Below are positions 51,601 through 62,110 of a stretch of DNA of 64,000 nucleotides, in pieces. Positions within the stretch are counted from its first letter, which is position 1; every line of letters begins with the position of its first letter. The stretch is from Thunnus maccoyii (taxonomy: Eukaryota; Chordata; Actinopteri; Scombriformes; Scombridae). The DNA lies in NCBI RefSeq assembly GCF_910596095.1, contig NC_056550.1, forward strand, positions 19,514,001-19,578,000. Direction: 5' to 3'. The notes below the pieces were generated by a model, which was not told where the DNA came from, searched no databases, and was given only the letters and a program-made list of their open reading frames with translations. The position numbers and the translations under genes are program-made.

Positions 51601-52133
51601 GCTCTCCAACATTGTGTAGTCATTTAGCCACGGTGCGTTAGGTTTTGTAAAATAAAGGGATATAAGGTTGTAACGTGAATGTAAAGCAATTGCACACAGC
51701 TCCCTCTCTCTCTCTCTCTTTCATTGGCTCTCTGCCTCTCTCTCCCCTCTGCCTCACTCACTCGTCGTGGTCTCTTCTACTTTCTGTTGTCTTCTCCCAC
51801 TCCCTCTCTCGCTCTGCGCTCTGAGTGAAGCAGCCTCAGAGGTGTCTGACGCCCTGCAGCACAGCCAGAGGCACCGCTTCAGTGATGCCCCCCTTCAACA
51901 ACTATTTGCTACAGTAGTTTGTTTCTTGGAAAGTGTCTTGCTGCCTTTGAGCTACAACCAATTTTTTTTTCCCGAGAAAAGAAAAGTACAGGAGCGCACT
52001 GTGCTTTTACGCATGGAAGTTGGTATCAGCCCAGTTACATTTACGCATGGCTGTGCCTAGTCTCCTCGGAAGATGCGTCCGGACTTATGAGAGCTTGTCA
52101 GGGCATCAAGAGCGGGATAAAAAGTGAGCAACG
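51601..52133 (+). promoter_or_regulatory. Probable shisa9 5' UTR and promoter
   Basis: The stretch is pyrimidine-rich, with a (CT)n run at about 51701-51720 and further CTCTC blocks to about 51810. It turns CpG-richer towards the coding start. There is an upstream ATG with its own short open frame beginning at 51767. No clear TATA box. Promoter assignment comes from position only. Confidence 0.45.
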
Positions 52134-55100
52134 ATGCGAGGCACTGAGCTGTTGCTTGGTTACTTTCTAGTGAAAGTTATGGTGTGCGATGCGGAAGGCG
52201 AGCCAGGTGAGAACCTCGACGACTTGACAGTAACCGTGTTTAACGACTCAAAGGAAGCGGAGAGCAGCATCACGGAGAGCCCGCACACGGAGGACAAGTG
52301 CCGCGGGTACTACGACGTGATGGGCCAGTGGGACCCGCCGTTTGTGTGCAGGACGGGCAGCTACCTGTACTGCTGCGGCACCTGTGGCTTCAGGTTCTGT
52401 TGCGCGTTTAAAAGCTCCCGGCTGGACCAGACCACCTGTAAGAACTACGACACCCCGCCGTGGATGATGACAGGCAGACCGCCTAAAGTGGACGTGGCGC
52501 AGGACACCGCGAAGGATAAAACCAACCTCATTGTGTATGTCATATGCGGGGTCGTGGCCATAATGGCACTGATAGGGATTTTCACCAAGCTTGGTTTGGA
52601 AAAGACGCACCGTCCGCACAGAGAAAATATGTCAAGGTAGGTTATAATTTTTTTTTACCAATGTCCGTTTTTTCATTAACAATTAGTTTAGAGTTGAGAA
52701 TTGATTCTCCACTTACAGAGCTGATTGGATCAAAACATCATCAGGCTGGTCAGTTAGGCTATGCGTTATTGTGCTTCTTAAGTCCTATCTTAATTCAATC
52801 AAAAGCAAATTACAAAGCAACAAGTTGTTTTTTTGTGAATAAAACAGTTAAAAGAAGTTCAGCTGCACTCAAAATTGCCTACATTTTAAAAAGAATATCA
52901 ACCTGGGGTTTACATATTTTAAGATGGGTTCATTAATACAGTTCTGTTTAACACTTTAACTTCCTCTAATCAGAAACAAGCTTGATATGAGCCTGCTCAC
53001 TCTCAGCTGCCTGAACATCAAGAAATTACACATATATTTTTGTGTCACTGTGAAAGACAAAAGTGTGTCATTGCACTGTCCTTGGCCTGAGTCTTCGCAG
53101 CATCAGGCTATACGCCAATGTGGTGACGTTGTGATTAGACACGATGTTTTATCATTGGTGACACTCTGGATTCAGCTTGTAATACAGGTTAAAATTGTGC
53201 CTGCTCCAAAACAGACTTTTTGGACCAAACAGGCCTATAACATAAAGATTGTTATATGATAAGGAATTAATTCGAGTTTTGGCTCAGCAAGAAATATGTC
53301 TAGTTATTTTCAACATGTTACAGTTGAAGCCAAACATATTGGTTTTATCTCCAATATTCTGTGATGCATCATTAACCATCTCCAAGATGTACAAACACAA
53401 TTTACTAAAAAAGACTCTGCTGGCTTTTGCTTTTAGAAAAGGTGGGGAGATATGTTTTAAATGTTACAACTGATCCTGAGCATCAAATCTTTGCAGATAG
53501 TTATTAAACACAAACTATACAAACTCTCTCCATCTTTGTCACACACACGCTTCACAAATGCACACAAAGATTACTCTCTTATTGCCTTCTCAAGAGCGAT
53601 TTTTGGCTGAACAATGTCTGCACTGAGGAGAAACGATGTTGAAATTGTTGCTCTGTGGCTATTATACTGTGACACTCAAGGCTAGTTTCTCTATCCTTTA
53701 AAAACAGACAAAAAAGACATGAAATTACGAGGAAAATGGCCTGTCTCAACAAAAAGGGGTTTATTGATTTCGACAAATAATGGAAACGGTACTCTTCATA
53801 GTCATCTGAGACATGGCTTGTTGTTGGCGTAGACGGTGCACTATAATGAAATAACTTGTACACTGTAATTTGGATGAGATGGGTTTTGATGGAGCGTACA
53901 GTGTTTAATATAGATGATGTAATTTAAATCTGAGCTGACACCTGTGACAAAAGTTCATTACAAAATACCTGGAAGGTGTTAAACTTACACCACACAGCTA
54001 CTGAGGGCTCTTGACATACTAACACCTGACAGTTTTCTTTGCCCATGTGACATGAGGATGTCGACACCTCAGGGTTATTCAGGTGCATAAAGTTTTTGAC
54101 CATGACATGATAAGAGTGACTCTCAAACAAAGGTGTGCTTTATTTGAAATTATTTCATATTGTATTTGCATATTATGTGACAGTTACACTGCTTGACTAG
54201 AGTGAAATTGGTTTCCTGCTGATAGTTTCTCATATATTTACAAAATCACGCTCCAGGTGACTTTACTGTAGATCAGTGGTTCTCAACCTTTTTTGGACCA
54301 GCACCCCCCCATTCATTATCCAGGTCCCTTAAAGCCCCCCATCAATTAAAATATGGGCTAATCGTCTTCCTTGAATATTAATGTTGATTATTATTCTGTG
54401 TTATGTCATTAAAAAAACATGTCATTGAATGCCAAATAACAGATTTGATTTAACTGGACAGCTGGAATATCATTATCATTAGTTTCCCAGGAAGCAAAAA
54501 AAAAAGCCATGTGAATAGAAATTATACTTATGAGTGTTAAACAAATGCAATGGTTAGAAATTTGACATACAAACTTAAATTAGGACTATTTTTTTCATGT
54601 TATTGATCACAAACTGCAGTCAATCAGAAAGTGGTAATTTGGCACTGGTGCCAAACGAGAAGCATTACAACTGAAAACAGGAGCAGACCAGGGAGGAAAA
54701 AGTCTGAGGCTACTGGAAAAACAAGCAGAAGGATATGTAGGCTATCCCATCACAGGCCGTCAAGTCCAGGTGACTGCGGTGGTTGGACTGGTTGGACTTC
54801 CTTTCCCAACATATGTTGTTGGGAAAGGAAGAAGAAGCAGCCTGATCTTGTCCCAGAGAACCCTCATGCTGCCATAGCCAGATGTGCGGAAAGTAGCCTG
54901 GGCCTCGTCATCGGCCTGGATGTTGACAAGATGCTCCTGGATAGTGGGCTTGCACTTGGTCATGTCTGCCTGAAAGGGCTGCACTACCCAGACGGGAACA
55001 TCAAGGTTCAGGAGGTCCCTGAACCCGATCTCCATGTCGGCTTTAACCATCCTCAGGTGGTCTTTGTAAATAAGGAGGCGATCATCACTAAGAGCTTCAG

Positions 55101-58100
55101 ACACCTGCAATGAATATAACTAGCAATTTTTATCAGTGCAGATTTTTAGACTGTCCGATTTTGAACTGGTTATGTTATTGCTAATTTGTCTACTATTAAA
55201 TGTTTCTTTACATTTATAATGCATGAATAGGCCTATACTTTCAGACAAGTCAATAAACATTACAACATAATGTTTTCATAGAACTAAAATATATTAATTA
55301 TAATAGTGGGTGTATTATAATTATTTAGCATTGTTTCTGGAAAACAGTAGATCACCTTGGTCAACTGCAGGAAATGAGCAAACTGCCTCCTGCCTATGCT
55401 CTGCCTGTACAGATCCAGCCTTGATTTGAGACAGTGGAAGCACTGGACCAGAGTAACTCCATTTCCTTGGAGCTTTAAAATGACTTTGTTCATCTTTTCA
55501 AAAAAGTCTGCAAGGTACAGGATGTTTCAGCGGCTGGATGACACTTTTCCCCCCCGAGAGCTGCATCAACCTCTTCCAGGAACTCCATGATGCTGTCAAA
55601 CAGCTCAGAAAAATGAGCAAGGCATTTTCCTTTTGAGAGTGAGCGGACATCAGTATGGAGAAGACGACGCTCAAAGGTCTCATTGTTTTCCTGACACAGC
55701 TGTCGGAACAGTCTGTCATTCAGGGCATGGGCTTTTATTTTGTTCATTGCCTTGACTGCAACATCAAGAGACTCGTGGAGAGGTGGACTTTTAGATTTGG
55801 CCATGAGGTTGTGGCAGTGCAAGACACAGTGGATTGTGAGGATATGCAGGACCTGTTCCTTTAGCAGAGCAGTCAAGCCACGGTACCTGCCAACCATGGA
55901 GGGGGCACCATCAGTAATGCTTTAACAATGGTCTGGCCCTTGGTGTCTGTTTTCAGATATTTGGAAAACAAAAATTCCTCAGCCATCTCCTGACTGTTGG
56001 AAGCCTTATGGCAGACATATCTCATGTATCTGAAGGCTGAATGGAGAGTCCCGCAGGATGGCACACAGCTACTCCTCTGTATCGGTGCCTATTTAATTTA
56101 TCCTGCGTGCCATGGTGTCATTGCTGAATGGGATGGATTTCAGCACCTGCTCCATCAAGGTAGAGATGACTTCTTTAATGGCAGGGAGCACCAGCTTCTC
56201 TCTGATTGTGAATGGCGGTCCACATTTGGCTTTCAAGCAGGGAGATGTTATATGACGCTACTAGACCGCTATCAGTCTGGCTGGTCTCCCTAGCGAATAG
56301 ACTGCTGATGGTCTCCTACCATGCTTCTCTTTGAGGGCCTGGAGGAACGGAAGCTCCTTGTCTGCCTTGACCGGGTGGATCTTTATAAGGTGCCTTGAGG
56401 AGAGGGTTTCACGGCCTCATTTGAAAACACTTGTTCACACAATAAACACACTGGAAGTTGTGCATTGGTGAGAGAAGGTACGAATACATAGCTAAGGTTT
56501 TCAATAGAATACTGGTGACATTTTGTCTTGTTCAGTGCCATTTGCTATGATATGATATGATTGTTGTTATTTTATGATGCTATCCAGTTGATTAAATAAT
56601 TGGACCTGCAGCAGTCTGGCAGAGAGTGTCAAATAAAACAACTCAGTTCAAAGGTTAGGCACATAGGAGTTTAAATGTAGTGAAAATCTGTCCAGTTAGA
56701 GCAGAGTAGGCTAATCAAAGTTCCACTTTTGAATAGGCTGCGATCATGTATAAATGATCTAACAACAGCAAGGACAACCGACTGTAGAGACCCCTGAACT
56801 ATAGACGAGGCTTCTTGCTATGCAAAAAAAGCGAGGCGGACGCAGCCACAATCCCCCCCCCCCCCTGTCTATAAAGCACTGTTGCTCGCAGTTTTCCAGT
56901 GTGCCCTCCGCAAAAGTAGGATAGTTAAGGAACTGAGGAGTGCCCTTTGATGGAGGAGCAACAGGCCGTTCCATAGAAAACAATAAAAGCTCAGCGCAAG
57001 AAATTCAGAAAAAACAGAAGCACCCAAATGCCTCCCATGAACAACCCCCTTTCAAAAATATTGCTTCAAGCGGCCCCAACACTCTCTGAATGCCTCTTGG
57101 GGGGCGGTACTGGCCCCCAGTAGGTGATTTTTTTGTCTTTAGCACGTTAGAAGAAAAGTGTGTGACATAAGAGTATGTGAATATTTAAATCACTTTTAGA
57201 AAAACTCAACCTACAGGATATACCTGGCTTAATATCAAATTCACTCTTGAAATGATGAAGAGCAGAGGATGCCAGGAAAATTCTGGCCAATGACTAAACA
57301 CACCGCTTGACAAAGTAATTTCAGAGAGCCATGACTGTTTACCGGCTACTGCTGTTTCTCAGCTGAGAACCTTGTTTTTTTCTGACCTCCAGTGGTTAAA
57401 GTTCTCACCTTTCTGCAGTGGTTTCTCAGAGTCTTTGTTTGGGGACACCCTGACATCACTGTTGATCATCTTCAACCACACCCAACAGTGATGCCAAGTA
57501 TAGTCAGAGGTTCAGGCTGTGTAAACTATTGTATAATGCCATCTCTGGATTTGTAGGGAGCTTTGTCAAGTCTGAGAAAATAACCCTGATAACGCTGAAG
57601 TGATGTCACCAGATTGGAGTTGAGACTTACTTTTTTTTTTTTTTACAGAAAGCCTGCATTACAAACTTGAGATGTGGAGTATGAAAGCTGTGGGCATTTA
57701 GGAGGCAGAGAGGGTCTAAAGAAAGATACTACTTGTATGCATTTATTGGAAATGTTGGATTCAGTGTTTTTGGACTTTGACTCATACTGAGGACTAAATA
57801 TCTTGGCCTCTGCTGCTTCAGTTTTGACCATTTTTAAATCTGTCTCATGCGAGTTCAGCTCTTTTTTTGGAAGTGCAATACTTAATCACTGGAGTACCCC
57901 TTTTAAGCCATGGACCAATACACAAAGCATGTGATTTCGACACCAGAGACTGCCGTTTGTGTCCTGTCTCTTGCCAACAGTTAAAGATGTTTTCTGTTTT
58001 CTTTCCAGTTAAACATTAACCAAGTGGATTGGAGATAAAAAGATGGTTGATGTTGTTACTAGAACAGACATCTGGGTAGTTTTGGCACAGACAAACAATA

Positions 58101-58345
58101 TATTTTGTCACTTTTATCATTTCTGGCAAAAATAGGAGCATAGAGCTGGACAGCACAGAATATTTACTTGTTTATATTTACTGTTTAATATAATTTAATG
58201 AAAGATTCACTCTCTGAGATTACACTCTGTTTTCCCAGGGCTCTTGCACACGTGATCCGCCATCCTGCCACAGAACATTCGGATGACATTGGACTCGGCC
58301 AGCACTATGAGAACATACAAACCAGAGTCACAGTTAACAGTCTCC
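52134..58345 (+). CDS. shisa9: Shisa family member 9 (CKAMP44), first two coding exons, partial
   Basis: Shisa9 is a single-pass membrane protein that associates with AMPA-type glutamate receptors in the brain and changes their desensitisation and recovery. Exon 1 is 52134-52636 (503 nt, ends AG before GTAGGT). Exon 2 is 58239-58345 (107 nt, CCCAG acceptor, GTAAGT donor), and the split codon makes an arginine. Residues 1 to about 20 are a signal peptide. The extracellular region has the Shisa cysteine pattern at 56, 72, 80, 81, 84, 89, 90 and 102, including LYCCGTCGFRFCC. The membrane helix is about 131-150. The cytoplasmic tail includes HRPHRENMSR, and exon 2 has QHYENIQTR. The PDZ-binding C-terminus lies in later exons, not seen before 64000. 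Exon 2 looks shorter than my memory of the mammalian one. The first exon is CpG-rich. Confidence 0.93.
52637..54273 (+). other. shisa9 intron 1, first part
   Basis: Intron starting GTAGGTTATA. AT-rich, with no gene or named repeat recognised before the hAT element. Confidence 0.5.
54274..57121 (-). mobile_element. hAT transposon (Charlie/ZBED-like), broken, in shisa9 intron 1
   Basis: The left end is CAGTGGTTCTCAACCTTTTT followed by GGACCAGCACCCCCC, the typical hAT-Charlie terminus. The right end (near CTTGGGGGGCGGTACTGGCC at 57098-57121) is G-rich like the reverse complement of that terminus, but the expected GGTTGAGAACCACTG tip is missing. The element is therefore truncated or diverged there, and no clear 8-bp target duplication was found. 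It encodes a broken transposase on the minus strand. A poly-C run lies at about 56851-56864. Confidence 0.75.
54640..56400 (-). pseudogene. Degenerate hAT transposase (ZBED5/EPM2AIP1-like)
   Basis: Minus-strand pieces in order: about 56064-55920 (residues around KTDTKGQTIVKA), 55897-55550 (MVGRYRGLTALLKE, HCVLHCHNLMAKS, LLHTDVRSLSKGKCLAHFSE), 55493-55360 (KSRLDLYRQSIGRRQFAHFL), and 55110-54810 (MVKADMEIGFRDLLNL, LLLPFPTTYV near the hAT dimerisation domain). The reading frame shifts near 55920 and again near 55550, where a C-rich run occurs. Between 55360 and 55113 there may be an intron, with AAG before GTGATC and TTCATTGCAG before GTGTCTG. The BED zinc finger expected at the N-terminus is not clearly seen. 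It is dead as a coding unit. Confidence 0.8.
57122..58238 (+). other. shisa9 intron 1, last part
   Basis: From the end of the hAT element to the CCCAG acceptor of exon 2. A T-run lies at 57632-57644. No gene recognised. A minus-strand open frame at 57643-57831 has no family support. Confidence 0.5.
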
Positions 58346-58792
58346 GTAAGTACAATAAGTTTAAATGCACTGATGGGAAACTGTGAACATGGTTATTATA
58401 TATTACGTTACCTGCAAGTTAATGACATCAGGAGCAGACACCACCTAGCAACAAGCTTACACACATTCACATAACAGAGCAGTTTACTTAGACACTTGGT
58501 CCCATATGTATATATGATTGCATCCACCCAATCTCAGCACCATAAACTATTTTTATAAATATTCATGAATTCCAAATTGTTTATTCATTTATTTATTTTA
58601 AATATTAAAAAAAAACAATTATTGTGAGCCCTAAAGATTTGTTCACCTTTCCTGAATTGGCTGTGGAACTGGAAATGGTGGGGGGGGGGGGATAAAAAAA
58701 GATCCATCCACAATCCTGCGGGCTGGTGGAGGGAACAATTAGCCCTCAGCAATCACTTAACATACACACTAATTACTGCCAACAACCTAGAG

Positions 58793-58818
58793 CTCTCTCT
58801 CTCTCTCTCTCTCTCTCT
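58793..58818. repeat. (CT)n microsatellite
   Basis: About 26 bp of CT units in shisa9 intron 2. Confidence 0.9.
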
Positions 58819-58990
58819 TAGTTAATGCTTTTTGTATGCAACAGCCTCACACCTTAGACTGTATCTCACTCTCATTCATCAACACCAATGCCTACACACA
58901 CCCACACAGATACGCACAGACAAAAAAGAAGAATTATTAATGCTATCATGCTCACTGCCTTGACAGCTGTAGTCAATAAATGTCTTTCTG

Positions 58991-59025
<35 letters not shown>
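58991..59025. repeat. (CT)n microsatellite
   Basis: About 35 bp of CT units in shisa9 intron 2. Confidence 0.9.
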
Positions 59026-59029
<4 letters not shown>

Positions 59030-61929
59030 ATTAAGACCTACTCTGGCTAAATGCTAATTTCTTTGGCTAAACTGAAGATTAAGTGTCCTGATACCAATTA
59101 AGTCCAATGTCAGGTCGTATATGGTGAAACAATTACACCTCACATCCTGTAGTGTAGGAATCAATAAAATAATTAATCGAGCCAGGTCTCGGTCTCAGTG
59201 GTCCAGTAGAGTATAAAAAGAATTACAGAAACAAACAAATAAATAAATTAAATACAATAAGTGATGTAATTATGTTCCTTAGTTTAGATGTTTCTCAAGA
59301 GGTTTTATTTTATAGGCAGACGAAAATAAATATCACGGATTATCATGTTCCGAAAGTTTTTATGTTCTCATTATAACTGAAAAGTACAGCAGGTGATTTC
59401 ACTGATTAGTTTGGAAAATTTGCTAATTAGTGAAAACACCTGGTGTAATCTTTGGGTTGGAACTAAAACCCGCCTGTTCTTGGCACGCACGACAGATGAT
59501 TATCTCAAATTATCTCCTCATATATATTAAGGCTTTAGTCGAACAAATATTTTAGCATTTTCAACAGGCCGAATGCTTATGTTTAGTACAAATCAAAACA
59601 ATAAATCAAAGAAAATTACTGACTGAATTACTGATTCTCCTTCAACCCCAAGCTGCTAAGCCAAATAATTCTCCAAATTAGATTTTGAAAAATAGCTAGC
59701 ACAGATGATGTAAAACCCTATATGCCTTTAAAGAACAATTATCTACAAATGATGCCCAACACAGTAACGTTGTAGGGAATTTTTACTACCTGGTCACAGA
59801 AATGTTGTGTATGAAACTCAAAGATCAATACTTTGTTTTGGCAAGTTAGAATAAAATAGCCAGTTCACCACAAAGAGGGAAAAACCTTGAAAACCAAACT
59901 TCCTCTCCCCGCCTGCCTCCTTTTTCGAGTCAGAAAATAATATTATAACTGATTATCGTTGTATATTAAGTTTTAGTTTGAGCCTGTAATGATCTGGAAG
60001 GAATACTAAAGATGACAGAATGTATCTTCTTGTCCATAGCAACGTAAAGACAATCATGCTCTTGCAATTATATACACATCATACTAGTTAGCATACATGC
60101 AAAGAAATTTCAAATTTACAAGTCGAACAAATTTGCAACACCTTCACATCATCCACATAGTTTAGAGTCTCAGACGTATAACTGGGAAAATCAAAATATG
60201 AAGAGCCTCAAGCCAGAAGATTCCCTCTGTTTGATGGTTATCTTCCGGATGATGGGCAGTACTAGTTGCTGTGGAGCACGTTAGACAAGCACTTTCGCAG
60301 TATAAATGTTTAAAAAGATGTATTCAAGATGAATATTTGCTATTCAGTTTCTTTATTACTATGAGTGAGTATAGCTTTCCTTTTGTTTGGCGACCTTGGA
60401 CATGGAGATCCAGGCCACGCTGCTGGCTGCAGTATCTCACAGAGATGTAGGGGAGGGATTCAGTGTAATTGAGTTGGCAAAGGCACAGGGATGATTGTTG
60501 TTTTCTTGACAGCAATCCTTGCAAGGTTACAATAGGTGAGGTGATATTTTTTGCCTCATGGATCTGTCCTGCGCTCGCCCTCTCCAGCTGCGCTTTCTAG
60601 TGGCAGGTGTGACTATGCCGCAGCTATAATAGTCACTGTATAGTGGTGCAAAGCAGTGATTGAAATGCTCCAGAGGGAGCCCCTGTTCCTCATCTGTTGC
60701 CTTTCAAAAATGATAAAAATCTCTTAGACTGGGCTATGAGCTCTCATTCTCCTCAAGACACCAGTAATACAAGTTTTGTGAGCTGGGTTTCTTTGGCTAC
60801 CAGTACGATCATGTTTCTGTCCTGCTGGCCATGTGCGTACATGGGGCAATTGTGAAGTGTGGCCTCTTTTTACTCCAGGCAGCCAGCCAGAGAGAACAAA
60901 GTCTCCGCTCACTGCCAACACTCCACTGATGCATGACAGTCCATTTCCTCACTGCCAGATAGAAATGTATTTTTCGCAGCATTACCTCTGACAGCAGCTG
61001 AGAAATAGCTACCAAATGTCTGAGTCTACCTACGGTTCTATTTTCCACCTGCCATATACTGTACTCTGCACTGTATACCGAACCCTCAAATCTTTAAGGA
61101 GATAATTACAAGCTGTGAGGTCTAAATGTTTGGAGACACATGGCTTGTTTAGGATTCACTTGCAGTAGTTTGTGAAATGACAGAGTGGTAGCGTACTGAC
61201 TGTTTTCACTGAAAACACAGTTAAATTGAAGCCATTAGTCAGTGACATGCCAAGAAACTTTACTTTAAATCATTTTTTCCACATTTCACCAGTTGTAAAA
61301 ACTTAATTGTTGCTGGTAATTTGTCCTTTGACTTTGATTTGTAAATATTGATAAACTAATTAATTTAGAAAATTACTGCAATCTTGAGAGCCAATAAATG
61401 TCAAAAATGTGTGACAAAGAAAAGTAATTATCTGGAGTTGTTGGCTAATTAAAAAAAAAAAAAAAAATCAAGTGCAAGTTTCTTCTTTCTCTACATTTTG
61501 AGTTGAGCACCAACATATGAGGCTTGAAGGTTTTTTAATATTTATTGTTTTGTTTTGTTTTCTCTTTCTTTCTTTTTATGAGCTCGAGAATAATAATGTA
61601 ACTGGAAGTCAGTTACATTATTATAGTCTGTATTGCTTTAGAGGAAAAGCCAAGTGTTGGCTCTAGGACAGTTAGAAATGTTGATATCATGTATTAATGC
61701 GATTTAAGTTTGCTAAATACAGAATTTTATGTGCAATATTTTAGACTCACTATTCAAAAATGGTTATGAATACAGTAGCTGTGATTTACAATAGCAGAGA
61801 TTTGTAGCAATGGTGTAATAAATGTAGAGGTGTACAATACAGGCTGCTGGCATCAATACACCAAAATGTCTTTTTAGCTACTTAGATACTGAAACCTTTC
61901 AACTCAGAAGAGTGAGGTGTCATATGATT

Positions 61930-62110
61930 TTATGTCTTCATGTCATTATCATTTAGCAACAGTAGAGAGATGACAGGAAATGAGAAGAGAGAGAGAGAGA
62001 GAGAGAGACGAGGGAACAACATACAATAAAGGTTCCCCAGCCAGATGTGAATCAGAGATTATTGATTGGTTATTGGTTGGCACCTTAACCCCTGGGCCAC
62101 CAGGGCGCCC
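61930..62110 (-). mobile_element. tRNA-derived SINE (perciform type)
   Basis: On the minus strand it starts GGCGCCCTGGTGGCCCAGGG and continues GTTAAGGTGCC (A box-like). It then has TGATTCACATCTGGCTGGGG (a decayed B box), GGAACCTTTATTGTATGTTG, a CTCTCT run (61986-62008) and CATTTCCTGTCATCTCTCTACTG, with a TAAATGATAATGACATGAAG tail. This order matches a common fish tRNA-head SINE. The decayed promoter suggests an old copy. Confidence 0.75.

Larger units (their letters stand above)
58346..61929 (+). other. shisa9 intron 2, first part
   Basis: Starts GTAAGTACAA. It has (CT)n runs at 58793-58818 and 58991-59025, a poly-G run near 58680-58692 and a poly-A run near 61450-61466. I found no third shisa9 exon. 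The stretch at 60380-60620 (with CATGGAGATCCAGGCCACGC) is GC-richer than its surroundings without a repeat signature. Confidence 0.45.

Noticed and set aside
23871..52133. Search for ERCC4 exons or other mrtfb first exons
   Set aside because: None of the open frames or splice-flanked stretches I read resembled them, so no feature was recorded.
52248..52619. 123-residue minus-strand open frame opposite shisa9 exon 1
   Set aside because: Shadow of a GC-rich coding exon. The plus strand carries the signal peptide, cysteine pattern and membrane helix.
54290..54299. CCTTTTTTGG fits the CArG consensus
   Set aside because: It is part of the conserved hAT terminal repeat and so is most simply transposon sequence.
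54631..55113. 160-residue plus-strand open frame
   Set aside because: Antisense to the hAT transposase C-terminal region, which is recognisable on the minus strand.
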